Source: Gemmatimonadota bacterium (lineage in GTDB: Bacteria > Gemmatimonadota > Gemmatimonadetes > Palauibacterales > Palauibacteraceae). Taken from it: a DNA stretch of 5,181 nt. Shown piece by piece: positions 1-5,181 of the stretch. The translations under genes and the position numbers were made by a program. The notes below the pieces were generated by a model. The model was not told where the DNA came from. It did not search any database and worked only from the letters and a program-made list of their open reading frames with translations. Within the stretch, counting starts at the first letter, position 1. Every line of letters starts with the position of its first letter. The stretch lies in NCBI GenBank assembly GCA_016649455.1, contig JAENXO010000223.1, forward strand, positions 1-5,181, read 5' to 3'.

Positions 1-354
1 GATGGTGGAACCCGTACCGCCTCGATCACGGGTGCCTGCGTGGCGCTGCACGAGGCCTGCAGCTGGCTGCTGCGTGAAGGGCGCGTCGAGCGCACGGCCA
101 TCGAGTCTTTCGTCGCCGCCGTGAGCGTCGGGATCGTGGGCGGAGTCGCCTGCCTCGACCTCGACTACCCGGAAGACTCCAGGGCGGACTCCGACTTCAA
201 CCTTGTGGCCCTCGAGGACGGACGATTCGTCGAAGTGCAGGGCACGGCCGAGCAGAGCCCGTTCTCACGGGACGAGTTGAACGAGCTGCTGGGACTCGGC
301 GAACAGGGGATCCGGATGCTGTTCGACGCGCAGAAGCTGGCGATCGCCGTCTGA
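1..354 (+). CDS. rph: Ribonuclease PH, C-terminal half (5'-truncated by window edge)
   Basis: Ribonuclease PH is a phosphorolytic 3'-to-5' exoribonuclease that trims the 3' ends of tRNA precursors in the cytoplasm, normally as a hexameric ring. The frame is open from base 1 and gives 117 residues before TGA at 352-354; the family is about 240-250 residues, so roughly the first half lies outside the window. Family signatures seen are GGTRTASITGA at local residues 2-12 (the phosphate-binding Thr-Arg region), DLDYPEDS at 53-60, and VEVQGTAE near residues 79-86. The two conserved acidic residues fall at D59 and D65, with the six-residue spacing of the family's catalytic Asp pair. The C-terminal segment (LGLGEQGI then Q-K) is also typical, and nothing looks damaged. 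In many bacteria rph is followed by rdgB (non-canonical NTP pyrophosphatase); here a cupin gene follows 47 nt later. The family assignment is very secure from recalled conserved sequence. Confidence 0.96.
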   Translation, partial: DGGTRTASITGACVALHEACSWLLREGRVERTAIESFVAAVSVGIVGGVACLDLDYPEDSRADSDFNLVALEDGRFVEVQGTAEQSPFSRDELNELLGLGEQGIRMLFDAQKLAIAV

Positions 355-391
355 TCGACACGGGTCGGGACGGGGGCGTGAACCTGGACCT

Positions 392-398
392 GGAGGGG
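392..398 (+). promoter_or_regulatory. Ribosome binding site of the cupin gene
   Basis: GGAGGGG ends 3 nt before the ATG at 402 (the GGAGG core leaves 5 nt). It decides the start: an in-frame GTG at 378 would lengthen the protein by eight residues, but it lacks comparable spacing and that extension is not part of the cupin fold. Confidence 0.75.
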
Positions 399-401
399 AC
401 A

Positions 402-749
402 ATGACGGATAGCGGAATTCCGGACACCGGTCTCGAACGGCCGGTGGAGCCGGGTCTTCTGATCGAACCGCAGGCGGGAGCGGTAGTGAGCAGGACCGTG
501 CTCAAGCAGCCGTCGGGCAGCGTCACGCTGTTCGCGTTCGACGCGGGAGAGGGACTGTCCGAGCACACGACTCCCCACGAGGCGTTGATCTACGGGCTGG
601 ACGGGGAGGCGGAGATCACGATCGGATCCGCCGCGCATGTCGTGGGCCCCGGCAAAGCGCTGCACCTGCCTGCCGACGTTCCGCACGCAGTGAGGGCGGT
701 GTCACAGTTCAAGATGATGCTGGTGATGCTCAAGCGAACGGGGCCCTGA
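402..749 (+). CDS. Small single-domain cupin protein
   Basis: The product is a 115-residue cytosolic protein consisting of one cupin beta-barrel. The first cupin motif region is at residues 49-69, with GEGLSEHTTPHE followed by a gly-rich turn GLDGE; the second is at 83-98, with GPGKALHLPADVPH. Candidate metal ligands are H55, H59 and/or E60, and H95. The pattern (LFAFD.GEGLSEHT, GEAEITIG, LPADVPHAV, FKMMLVML) matches a widespread family of small cupins of unassigned function, often with a bound metal. There is no DNA-binding, signal or membrane segment. The start at 402 is chosen from the strong GGAGG-type ribosome binding site. The gene lies 47 nt after rph and 4 nt before the membrane-protein gene, so it is probably cotranscribed at least with the latter. 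Its biochemical role (isomerase, dioxygenase, sensor) cannot be read from the sequence. The fold call is firm and the function is unknown. Confidence 0.9.
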   Translation: MTDSGIPDTGLERPVEPGLLIEPQAGAVVSRTVLKQPSGSVTLFAFDAGEGLSEHTTPHEALIYGLDGEAEITIGSAAHVVGPGKALHLPADVPHAVRAVSQFKMMLVMLKRTGP

Positions 750-753
750 CACC

Positions 754-1209
754 GTGTTCTCGACAGTGAGACGGTTCATCAAGACCGCGATTCTGTTTCT
801 GTTCGTCGGGCTGGCCTACGGAGCATCACTGCTGTATCGGAGGGAGATCCTCGGCATCTGGCCTTCACCGCACCAGGTATCCGCGCATGCCCACGTCGTG
901 GGGATCGGATTCGTGATGTTCCTGATCCTCGGGGTCGCGCTGTGGCTGTTCCCGCGCCCCGCGAAGCACGACGACCGGTATCGGCCGGAACGGATCGGGA
1001 TCGCCTGGTGGATCCTCGCTCCGGCAACCGCGACCCGGTTCGTCGCCGAGGCGGCCGGGCCCGGAGCACCGGGCGGTTGGCTGGGATGGACGATCCTCGT
1101 GGCGGGCCTGGCACAGATCACCGGACTCGCCCTCTACTTTCATACGATGTGGCCCCGGATCAGGCCCGTGGGAAGCCATCTCCGGGAGGAAAAGGGCGAG
1201 AAGTTCTGA
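754..1209 (+). CDS. Four-helix integral membrane protein, haem-copper oxidase subunit I-like fragment
   Basis: The product is 151 residues with four apparent membrane segments, near residues 11-28, 43-66, 80-100 and 108-129, joined by short Arg/His/Asp-rich loops. The second helix begins SAHAHVVGIGF (H45, H47) and ends LWLFPRP. That pattern is reminiscent of the H-x-H helix in stand-alone proteins annotated as cbb3-type cytochrome c oxidase subunit I-like or COX1-domain. H40 and H130 are further histidines near the predicted membrane edges, so haem or metal binding is possible but not shown. A full subunit I has twelve or more helices, so this is not a complete oxidase. The GTG at 754 sits 4 nt after the cupin stop, with no clear ribosome binding site of its own, which suggests translational coupling. 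A GTG at 766 (residue 5) is an alternative start. It ends tail to tail with the molybdenum hydroxylase operon. The gene is real with good confidence; the family is tentative. Confidence 0.8.
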   Translation: MFSTVRRFIKTAILFLFVGLAYGASLLYRREILGIWPSPHQVSAHAHVVGIGFVMFLILGVALWLFPRPAKHDDRYRPERIGIAWWILAPATATRFVAEAAGPGAPGGWLGWTILVAGLAQITGLALYFHTMWPRIRPVGSHLREEKGEKF

Positions 1210-1223
1210 CCGGTCGGCCGGCC
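1208..1223. repeat. Two back-to-back 8-bp palindromes at a convergent gene junction
   Basis: GACCGGTC (1208-1215) is immediately followed by GGCCGGCC (1216-1223), and each is a perfect palindrome. Together they overlap the stop codon of the + strand membrane-protein gene and fill nearly all of the 15-nt gap before the - strand stop at 1225-1227. CGGTC at 1211-1215 can alternatively pair with GACCG at 1228-1232, a 5-bp stem with a 12-nt loop. There is no T tract on either side, so this is not a canonical intrinsic terminator. It may act as a weak bidirectional RNA hairpin, or it may be chance in GC-rich DNA. Confidence 0.4.
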
Positions 1224-1224
1224 C

Positions 1225-3615
1225 TCAGACCGTCGTCCGGCTCTCCTGCAGGGCCTTCCACACTCTGTCGGGCGTGAACGGAAGGCGGTCCATGCGGATT
1301 CCGACCGCGTCGTGGATGGCATTGGCGATCGCCGGAAGCGACGGGTGCAACGGCCCCTCGCCGGCCTCCTTCGCCCCGTACGGCCCCTCCGGATCGTTCG
1401 ATTCGACGATCAGCGCCACGAATTCCGGACAGTCGACCGAGGTCGGGATTCTGTAGTCCAGCAGCGACGGCGCGTCGTGCAGCCCCCCTTCGGGGTCGCC
1501 CCGCTTCACGAGCTGTCGCTCCATCAGGGCCTCACCGAATCCCATGTAGGCCGAGCCCTCGATCTGCCCCTCCACGAGCATCGGGTTCAGCGCCTTTCCG
1601 CAGTCGTGAGCCGCCCAGATCGTCTTCACATCGACCACCCCCGTGTCCGGGTCCACTTCGACCTCCGCGACGTGCGCGGTGAAGGAGTAGGCCGGAGATG
1701 AGCCGATCGTGCCGCCCCGGTACTCACCGTGCACGTCCTTCGGCGTGTCGTAGTGCCCCACCGCGCCGAGCGTCCCGTTCGCGGTTTCGGCCAGCTGGAA
1801 CGCTTCGGCGACCGGCATCCTCCGGCCGGTCGAGGTCGCTCCACCGGCCTCCAGCGCCCACCCGCCGGCGAGCCGCACAGCATCCGGCGCGATTCCCCAC
1901 TCTGCGGCGACCGCGGCACGCACGGTGGCGCCCAGTGTCTCGCACGCCATCCGGGTAGCGTTGCCGACCATCAACGTCTCCCGGGACGAGTAGGCGCCGA
2001 GGTCGACCGGCACCAGATCCGTGTCCGCCGAGACCACGCGCACGTATCCGAGGGGCACTCCGAGCTCCTCGGCCGCGATCGCCGCCATCGTCGAATCCGA
2101 GCCCTGCCCGATCTCGCTCGCTCCATGGAACACCGTCACTCTGCCCGACCGTTCGATCTGGACCTGGGCCGCGGCCTGTGGCATCTGATTCGGATAGATC
2201 GGGTAGTTCGTTCCGCTGATGTAGCAGGAGCCGGCGACTCCGACTCCCTTGCCGTACGGCATCTTCCCGAACTTCTTCTTCCACTCGCTGGCCTGCTCCA
2301 CGGCATCCAGGCACTGCAGGAAGCCGTTGGACTTGACCGTGAATTCGTTCACGGTCTTGCCGGTGCCCATGAAATTCCGGCGGCGAAGCTCAATCGGGTC
2401 GATGCCGATCCGCTCGGCGACCTTGTCCAGCGAGATCTCGAACGCGAAACGGGGCTGCACGGACCCGTGCCCGCGCTTCGGTCCGCACGCCGGCTTGTTC
2501 GTATAGACCCGGGTGGACTCGAACCGGTAGGACCCGATCCGGTAGGGGGCGGTGAGGAGCTGCCCGCTGTAGTACGTGGTAACGAGCCCGAACGAAGCGT
2601 ACGCTCCGCCGTCCAGCAGGGACCTCGCATCGACCGCCCTGATCTCGCCGTCCCTGGACGTGCCGACCCGATACCACATGTCGATCGGGTGGCGACCCCT
2701 GTGCGAGTAGAACAGCTCCTCCCGAGTGTAGAGGATCTTCACCGGACGGCCGGTCCGCAGTGCCAGTAATGCGACGCAGAATTCGAGATCGAACGGTTCC
2801 GACTTTCCGCCGAACGCTCCCCCGACGGCAGGCTGGACGACCCTGATCCGGGCGACGTCGAGCTCCAGAACCCGGGCGATCTCCCTCTGCAGATAGTGCG
2901 GAACCTGGGTCGATGACCAGACGGTCAGGATGCCGTTCGCGTCGGACCGAGCGATCGCGCAATGCGGCTCGATCGGCGCGTGCGTGGTACCGTGGAAGTA
3001 GTACTCCCCCTCCACCACGACCTCCGCCTCGTCCATCGCCTCATCTACCGGCCCGAACTCCAGGAGGACATGCTTCGTGACATTCCCGTTCCGTCCCTCC
3101 TTCGTCGGCTCGTGGATCTGGACGGCCGATGACTCGAGGGCTTCCCGGGGCTCCAGGATCGCCGGGAGCACCTCGTACTCGACGTGGATCGCGTCCAGGG
3201 CTCGATTGGCAGTTTCCTCGTCCACCGCTGCCACTGCCGCCACTGCGTCACCGACATGGCGGACTCTGTCCAGCGCGAGCGCGTGCTCGTCGCGCGTCCA
3301 TGGAATGATGCCGTACGGCGTGGGCATGTCTGCGCCGGTCAACACGGCACGGACCCCAGCGATCGCTTCGGCCGCCGACGTGTCAATGGCGATGATTCGA
3401 GCATGCGGGTGCGGGCTCCGGAGGATCTTTCCGTGCAACATCCCGGGCAATGCGAGATCGTCCGTGTACAGCTCGAGCCCGGTAGACTTCGCGTGCCCTT
3501 CGTAGCGCCGATTACGTCGTCCGAGGACCGTGTGCTCTCCGGCTTCGCAGGCGGCGATCGCCTCAGGGTCGTCCGCCGAGACCGCCTGAAGGGCATTCAG
3601 TTCATCGGGATGCAT
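1225..3615 (-). CDS. Molybdopterin-binding catalytic subunit of a xanthine oxidase-family molybdenum hydroxylase (4-hydroxybenzoyl-CoA reductase alpha-like)
   Basis: This 796-residue protein should carry the Mo-pterin active site and hydroxylate, or reductively dehydroxylate, an aromatic, heterocyclic or CoA-linked substrate, passing electrons to the small iron-sulphur subunit encoded just upstream. An N-terminal stretch of about 28 residues precedes the a/b hammerhead domain (about 30-150, with GMLHGKILRSPHPHARI). Two molybdopterin-binding domains follow (about 175-415 and 440-775). Cofactor motifs seen are GGAFGGK (265-271), RGHGSVQ (381-387), EIGQGS (501-506) and KEAGEGPL (749-756). E753 is in the position of the family's catalytic Glu. 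SGTNYP near 468 and AYSSRETLMVGNA near 541 resemble HcrA-type sequences. Compared from memory with bovine xanthine oxidase, Q237, R381 and E753 match Q767, R880 and E1261, but S272 replaces purine-binding E802, arguing against xanthine as substrate. No secretion signal is seen. The ATG overlaps the small-subunit gene by 14 nt and is preceded by AAAGGCGG. The family is very secure; the substrate is unknown. Confidence 0.95.
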   Translation of the reverse strand: MHPDELNALQAVSADDPEAIAACEAGEHTVLGRRNRRYEGHAKSTGLELYTDDLALPGMLHGKILRSPHPHARIIAIDTSAAEAIAGVRAVLTGADMPTPYGIIPWTRDEHALALDRVRHVGDAVAAVAAVDEETANRALDAIHVEYEVLPAILEPREALESSAVQIHEPTKEGRNGNVTKHVLLEFGPVDEAMDEAEVVVEGEYYFHGTTHAPIEPHCAIARSDANGILTVWSSTQVPHYLQREIARVLELDVARIRVVQPAVGGAFGGKSEPFDLEFCVALLALRTGRPVKILYTREELFYSHRGRHPIDMWYRVGTSRDGEIRAVDARSLLDGGAYASFGLVTTYYSGQLLTAPYRIGSYRFESTRVYTNKPACGPKRGHGSVQPRFAFEISLDKVAERIGIDPIELRRRNFMGTGKTVNEFTVKSNGFLQCLDAVEQASEWKKKFGKMPYGKGVGVAGSCYISGTNYPIYPNQMPQAAAQVQIERSGRVTVFHGASEIGQGSDSTMAAIAAEELGVPLGYVRVVSADTDLVPVDLGAYSSRETLMVGNATRMACETLGATVRAAVAAEWGIAPDAVRLAGGWALEAGGATSTGRRMPVAEAFQLAETANGTLGAVGHYDTPKDVHGEYRGGTIGSSPAYSFTAHVAEVEVDPDTGVVDVKTIWAAHDCGKALNPMLVEGQIEGSAYMGFGEALMERQLVKRGDPEGGLHDAPSLLDYRIPTSVDCPEFVALIVESNDPEGPYGAKEAGEGPLHPSLPAIANAIHDAVGIRMDRLPFTPDRVWKALQESRTTV

Positions 3616-4096
3616 CCGACCGCCTTTCGGTGCGGATCGTGGCTGCCGCCAGCTCCACGGCTTCGAAGATCTTCGTGTAACCCGTGCAACGGCAGAGATT
3701 CCCCGATAGTGCTTCGGCGACCTCCTCGCGCGTCGGATCGTCGTTCCTCGACAGGAGATCCACGGCGCTGGCCAGCATGCCCGGTGTGCAGAATCCGCAT
3801 TGCGCGGCCCCGGTCACATCGAATGCTTCCTGGAGCGGGTGGAGTCCATCGGCTCCGGCCAGACCCTCGACCGTCCATACGTCGCGTTGCTCGGCCTCCC
3901 ACACCGGGAGAATGCAGGACAGAACGGCGTCGCCATCCAGTAGTACCGTGCAGGCGCCGCAGTCCCCCTTATCGCAACCCTGCTTGGATCCGGTCAGACC
4001 GAGCCCGTAGCGAAGCGTCTCCAGAAGCGTGAAATGAACTGGCACTGCCACTTCGTGGAGTTCACCATTCACCTTCAGGGTCGCGATCCGCTTCAT
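3602..4096 (-). CDS. Small [2Fe-2S] subunit of the molybdenum hydroxylase
   Basis: The product is 164 residues, normal for this family (about 150-170), and binds two [2Fe-2S] clusters that carry electrons away from the molybdenum centre. The N-terminal plant-ferredoxin-like domain has the cluster cysteines C41, C46, C49 and C61 (QGCDKGDCGACTV). The C-terminal helical domain has C100, C103, C135 and C137 (QCGFCTPGM and LCRCTGY). All eight ligands are present, so the subunit looks functional. There is no twin-arginine or other signal peptide, so a cytoplasmic complex is expected. The start is fixed by GGAGGT 5 nt upstream of the ATG. It is the first gene of a two-gene operon, with its TGA lying inside the beginning of the catalytic-subunit gene. 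The same architecture occurs in CO dehydrogenase, nicotinate, isoquinoline and 4-hydroxybenzoyl-CoA enzymes, so this subunit does not reveal the substrate. Confidence 0.96.
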   Translation of the reverse strand: MKRIATLKVNGELHEVAVPVHFTLLETLRYGLGLTGSKQGCDKGDCGACTVLLDGDAVLSCILPVWEAEQRDVWTVEGLAGADGLHPLQEAFDVTGAAQCGFCTPGMLASAVDLLSRNDDPTREEVAEALSGNLCRCTGYTKIFEAVELAAATIRTERRSDASR

Positions 4097-4101
4097 TCGA
4101 T

Positions 4102-4107
4102 ACCTCC
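4102..4107 (-). promoter_or_regulatory. Strong ribosome binding site of the hydroxylase small-subunit gene
   Basis: Read on the - strand, GGAGGT lies 5 nt before the ATG at 4096, a near-perfect Shine-Dalgarno. It fixes the start of the small subunit and suggests efficient translation of the operon's first gene. Confidence 0.8.
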
Positions 4108-4111
4108 GCCG

Positions 4112-4169
4112 CGCACCGCCAGCCCCGCATGCGGGTCGCCGGGAGCGGATCTCCAGGCGGTCCGGTGCG
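4112..4169. promoter_or_regulatory. Nested inverted repeats and 12-bp palindrome in the divergent intergenic region (candidate operator or leader hairpin)
   Basis: CCCGCATGCGGG at 4124-4135 is a perfect 12-bp palindrome. Around it, CGCACCG (4112-4118) is the exact inverse of CGGTGCG (4163-4169), ACCGCC (4115-4120) is the inverse of GGCGGT (4156-4161), and GGAG (4142-4145) mirrors CTCC (4151-4154). All lie between the proposed hydroxylase promoter and its ribosome binding site, so they would be in the 5' leader of that mRNA. They could be a repressor binding site that blocks transcription or a leader structure affecting translation. No regulator is encoded in the window, and GC-rich DNA produces such short repeats by chance. 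Confidence 0.4.
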
Positions 4170-4183
4170 GTATGGCGTCATTG

Positions 4184-4213
4184 AGGTTAGACTCGGGCTC
4201 ATTCATGGGTCAA
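4184..4213 (-). promoter_or_regulatory. Candidate sigma70-type promoter for the molybdenum hydroxylase operon
   Basis: On the - strand, TTGACC (4213-4208) matches the -35 consensus at five of six bases. After an 18-nt spacer comes TAACCT (4189-4184), which keeps the first, second and last positions of the -10 box. This would start transcription near 4176 and leave a leader of about 80 nt before the small-subunit ATG. The -35 element overlaps the region just upstream of the divergent secreted-protein gene, so expression of the two could interfere. No equally good promoter was seen on the + strand. The prediction rests on motif match only. Confidence 0.4.
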
Positions 4214-4220
4214 GCACGAC

Positions 4221-4225
4221 GGGAG
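4221..4225 (+). promoter_or_regulatory. Putative ribosome binding site of the secreted-protein gene
   Basis: GGGAG ends 3 nt before the ATG at 4229. The spacing is shorter than usual, but this is the best Shine-Dalgarno match before any of the four in-frame ATG codons (4172, 4205, 4229, 4241). It is the main reason for preferring 4229. Confidence 0.45.
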
Positions 4226-4228
4226 ACC

Positions 4229-5181
4229 ATGCGGCATCATATGACATATCGGGCACGTGTCGTCATTCGGCGAGTTGCGAAGGCAGGCATCTGTGCCGTG
4301 GTGATCCTGCTGCCTCGCTCGGCAGACGCGCAGCAGTCCGGGTCTGAGGCGGCGAATCAGGCGGTACCGATAGACCGCTGGCTGGTATCATCAGCGTTCC
4401 CGACCGACGGTGGTACGGGTGATTCACCGCTCACCGGTCCGGGAGAGGAAGGCGTGCTGCCGGACCGCGGTCGAGAGCAGGCCGGCTCCGGATGGCAGAT
4501 CGTCAGGCGGGATGGCAGAAGTGATGTCCGGCTGGATTCTCTGTTTCCGGATCGTGATTCGCCGGTATTCGTCTATGCGCATTCCTACGTTCGTCTACCG
4601 GCGGACCAGACGATGCTCCTGTCGTGGAGCGGTCTCGGCGATACCGGTGTCCGCGCATGGGTCAACGGTCGGTCGCTCAAGGACCAGGGCGGTGAGCCGA
4701 TCGTGGCGCACGGCGATGTGACGGTCCCGGTGCGCCTTGGAGGGGGCTGGAGCACGCTGCTGTTTCAGTCCGCCGAGGCGGGTGGCGAATTCGGATTCTC
4801 GGCCGCGCTGACCGCATCTGACGGAGACACTCCGATCCGAGTCCAGGCTTCCCGCCCCCCCGGAGACATCCGCACGGGACCCGCACCATGGGTCCTGGTG
4901 CACCCGACGCTTCGGCCCACGGGCAGCGTCGCATGGAGCAAGGACGAGCTGTCCGGCGAGCTGATGCTCGAAGTAACGGCCTGGAGTCGTACTCCGATCG
5001 ACACTGTCGAAGTACGACTACGGGCCAACGGCGCGGATGCCAGGGGCGGCGCCCGGTGGCTGACTCCTGGTACACCGGCTGCAGTAAGTCTGTGGTTGCC
5101 GTTCGAGCAGCTCGAACGCGCGCGGCGCTCGACGGACGACGTCGAGGTTGAACTGAAGTGGTTCGATGAAGAGGTGAAACA
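4229..5181 (+). CDS. Exported protein with N-terminal beta-sandwich domain, unknown function (3'-truncated by window edge)
   Basis: The frame is open without a stop from 4229 to the last base, giving 317 residues with no C-terminus in the window. Residues 1-34 look like a Sec signal peptide: an Arg/Lys-rich start, a hydrophobic core AGICAVVILL at 19-28, and a SADA|QQ signal peptidase I site after A34. About 49-196 read as a galactose-binding-like or PA14-like beta-sandwich: it opens IDRWLVSSAFP, has VYAHSYVRLPADQ near 115-127, VRAWVNGRSL at 141-150, VPVRLGGGWSTLLFQ at 166-180, and ends EFGFSAALT. This 'W-L-V-x-x-x-F-P ... W-V-N-G ... G-W-x-x-L-L' layout is familiar as an N-terminal module of large secreted or periplasmic hydrolases. 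Residues from about 220 are also beta-rich (LSGELMLEVTAW, DTVEVRLRANG), perhaps an Ig-like domain. No catalytic motif is visible yet. In-frame ATGs at 4172, 4205 and 4241 are alternative starts. Coding is strongly supported; the function is unknown. Confidence 0.82.
   Translation, partial: MRHHMTYRARVVIRRVAKAGICAVVILLPRSADAQQSGSEAANQAVPIDRWLVSSAFPTDGGTGDSPLTGPGEEGVLPDRGREQAGSGWQIVRRDGRSDVRLDSLFPDRDSPVFVYAHSYVRLPADQTMLLSWSGLGDTGVRAWVNGRSLKDQGGEPIVAHGDVTVPVRLGGGWSTLLFQSAEAGGEFGFSAALTASDGDTPIRVQASRPPGDIRTGPAPWVLVHPTLRPTGSVAWSKDELSGELMLEVTAWSRTPIDTVEVRLRANGADARGGARWLTPGTPAAVSLWLPFEQLERARRSTDDVEVELKWFDEEVK

Noticed and set aside
378..401. GTG start eight codons upstream for the cupin
   Set aside because: The GGAGGGG ribosome binding site lies inside this extension and is correctly spaced for the ATG at 402.
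1208..1232. Intrinsic transcription terminator between the convergent genes
   Set aside because: The palindromes can form short GC stems, but there is no T-rich tract on either strand.
1729..2769. Long + strand open frame (346 codons) inside the molybdenum hydroxylase gene
   Set aside because: It is antisense to a protein with unmistakable family motifs, its translation is Arg/His/Pro-rich with no domain, and long antisense frames are expected in GC-rich genes.
1225..3615. Naming the large subunit xdhB or pucD (xanthine dehydrogenase)
   Set aside because: The position matching purine-binding Glu802 is Ser, and the surrounding motifs look closer to aromatic-substrate enzymes. Only the family-level name is supported.
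3184..4032. + strand open frame of 282 codons across the junction of the two hydroxylase genes
   Set aside because: It overlaps both conserved subunits on the opposite strand, and its product is a low-complexity Arg/Pro-rich sequence with no recognisable fold.
4172..4228. Earlier in-frame ATG starts (4172 and 4205) for the secreted protein
   Set aside because: Neither has a well-placed ribosome binding site, and both would add a long polar stretch in front of the signal peptide. They are not fully excluded.
4129..4347. + strand 72-codon open frame beginning in the divergent intergenic region
   Set aside because: It overlaps the signal-peptide region of the secreted protein in another frame, has no ribosome binding site and no family resemblance.
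1..5181. CRISPR arrays, tRNA genes, insertion sequences or phage genes
   Set aside because: No regularly spaced direct repeats, cloverleaf-like tRNA arms, transposase motifs or terminal inverted repeats were seen on either strand.

Overview
This is a GC-rich bacterial window (roughly 63-65% by eye) carrying six protein-coding genes in two divergent groups. No rRNA, tRNA, CRISPR array, insertion sequence or phage gene was seen. The organism cannot be fixed from this sequence. The high GC, the Shine-Dalgarno use and a secretory signal ending Ala-Asp-Ala-Gln-Gln would fit a free-living, chemoheterotrophic Gram-negative-type lineage such as Gemmatimonadota, but that is only a guess.

Left block, + strand (1-1209): the C-terminal half of ribonuclease PH (rph) enters from the left edge. 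It is followed 47 nt later by a 115-residue single-domain cupin with a strong ribosome binding site. Only 4 nt after that comes a 151-residue, four-helix membrane protein with an H-x-H motif that recalls part of haem-copper oxidase subunit I. The last two look translationally linked.

Middle block, - strand (4096 down to 1225): a two-gene operon encodes a molybdenum hydroxylase. It has a 164-residue subunit with two [2Fe-2S] clusters and, overlapping it by 14 nt, a 796-residue molybdopterin-binding catalytic subunit. The catalytic subunit is closest in recalled sequence to 4-hydroxybenzoyl-CoA reductase alpha and related aromatic or heterocycle hydroxylases. It lacks a purine-binding Glu of true xanthine dehydrogenases. 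No FAD subunit is encoded next to it. The operon ends tail to tail with the membrane-protein gene across a 15-nt gap filled by two adjacent 8-bp palindromes.

Right block, + strand (4229 to the edge): this begins 132 nt from, and divergent to, the hydroxylase operon. It is the N-terminal 317 residues of an exported protein with a signal peptide and a probable beta-sandwich (galactose-binding-like) domain. Its frame stays open to the window edge, so the C-terminal and possibly catalytic part is not visible.

The shared 132-nt intergenic region holds a plausible sigma70-type promoter for the hydroxylase operon, a perfect 12-bp palindrome and flanking inverted repeats, which could be an operator or 5'-UTR structure. 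The window looks like ordinary chromosomal sequence. The points most worth following are the two-subunit (FAD-less) hydroxylase locus with its unassigned substrate, the stand-alone oxidase-like membrane protein paired with a cupin, and the truncated secreted protein.
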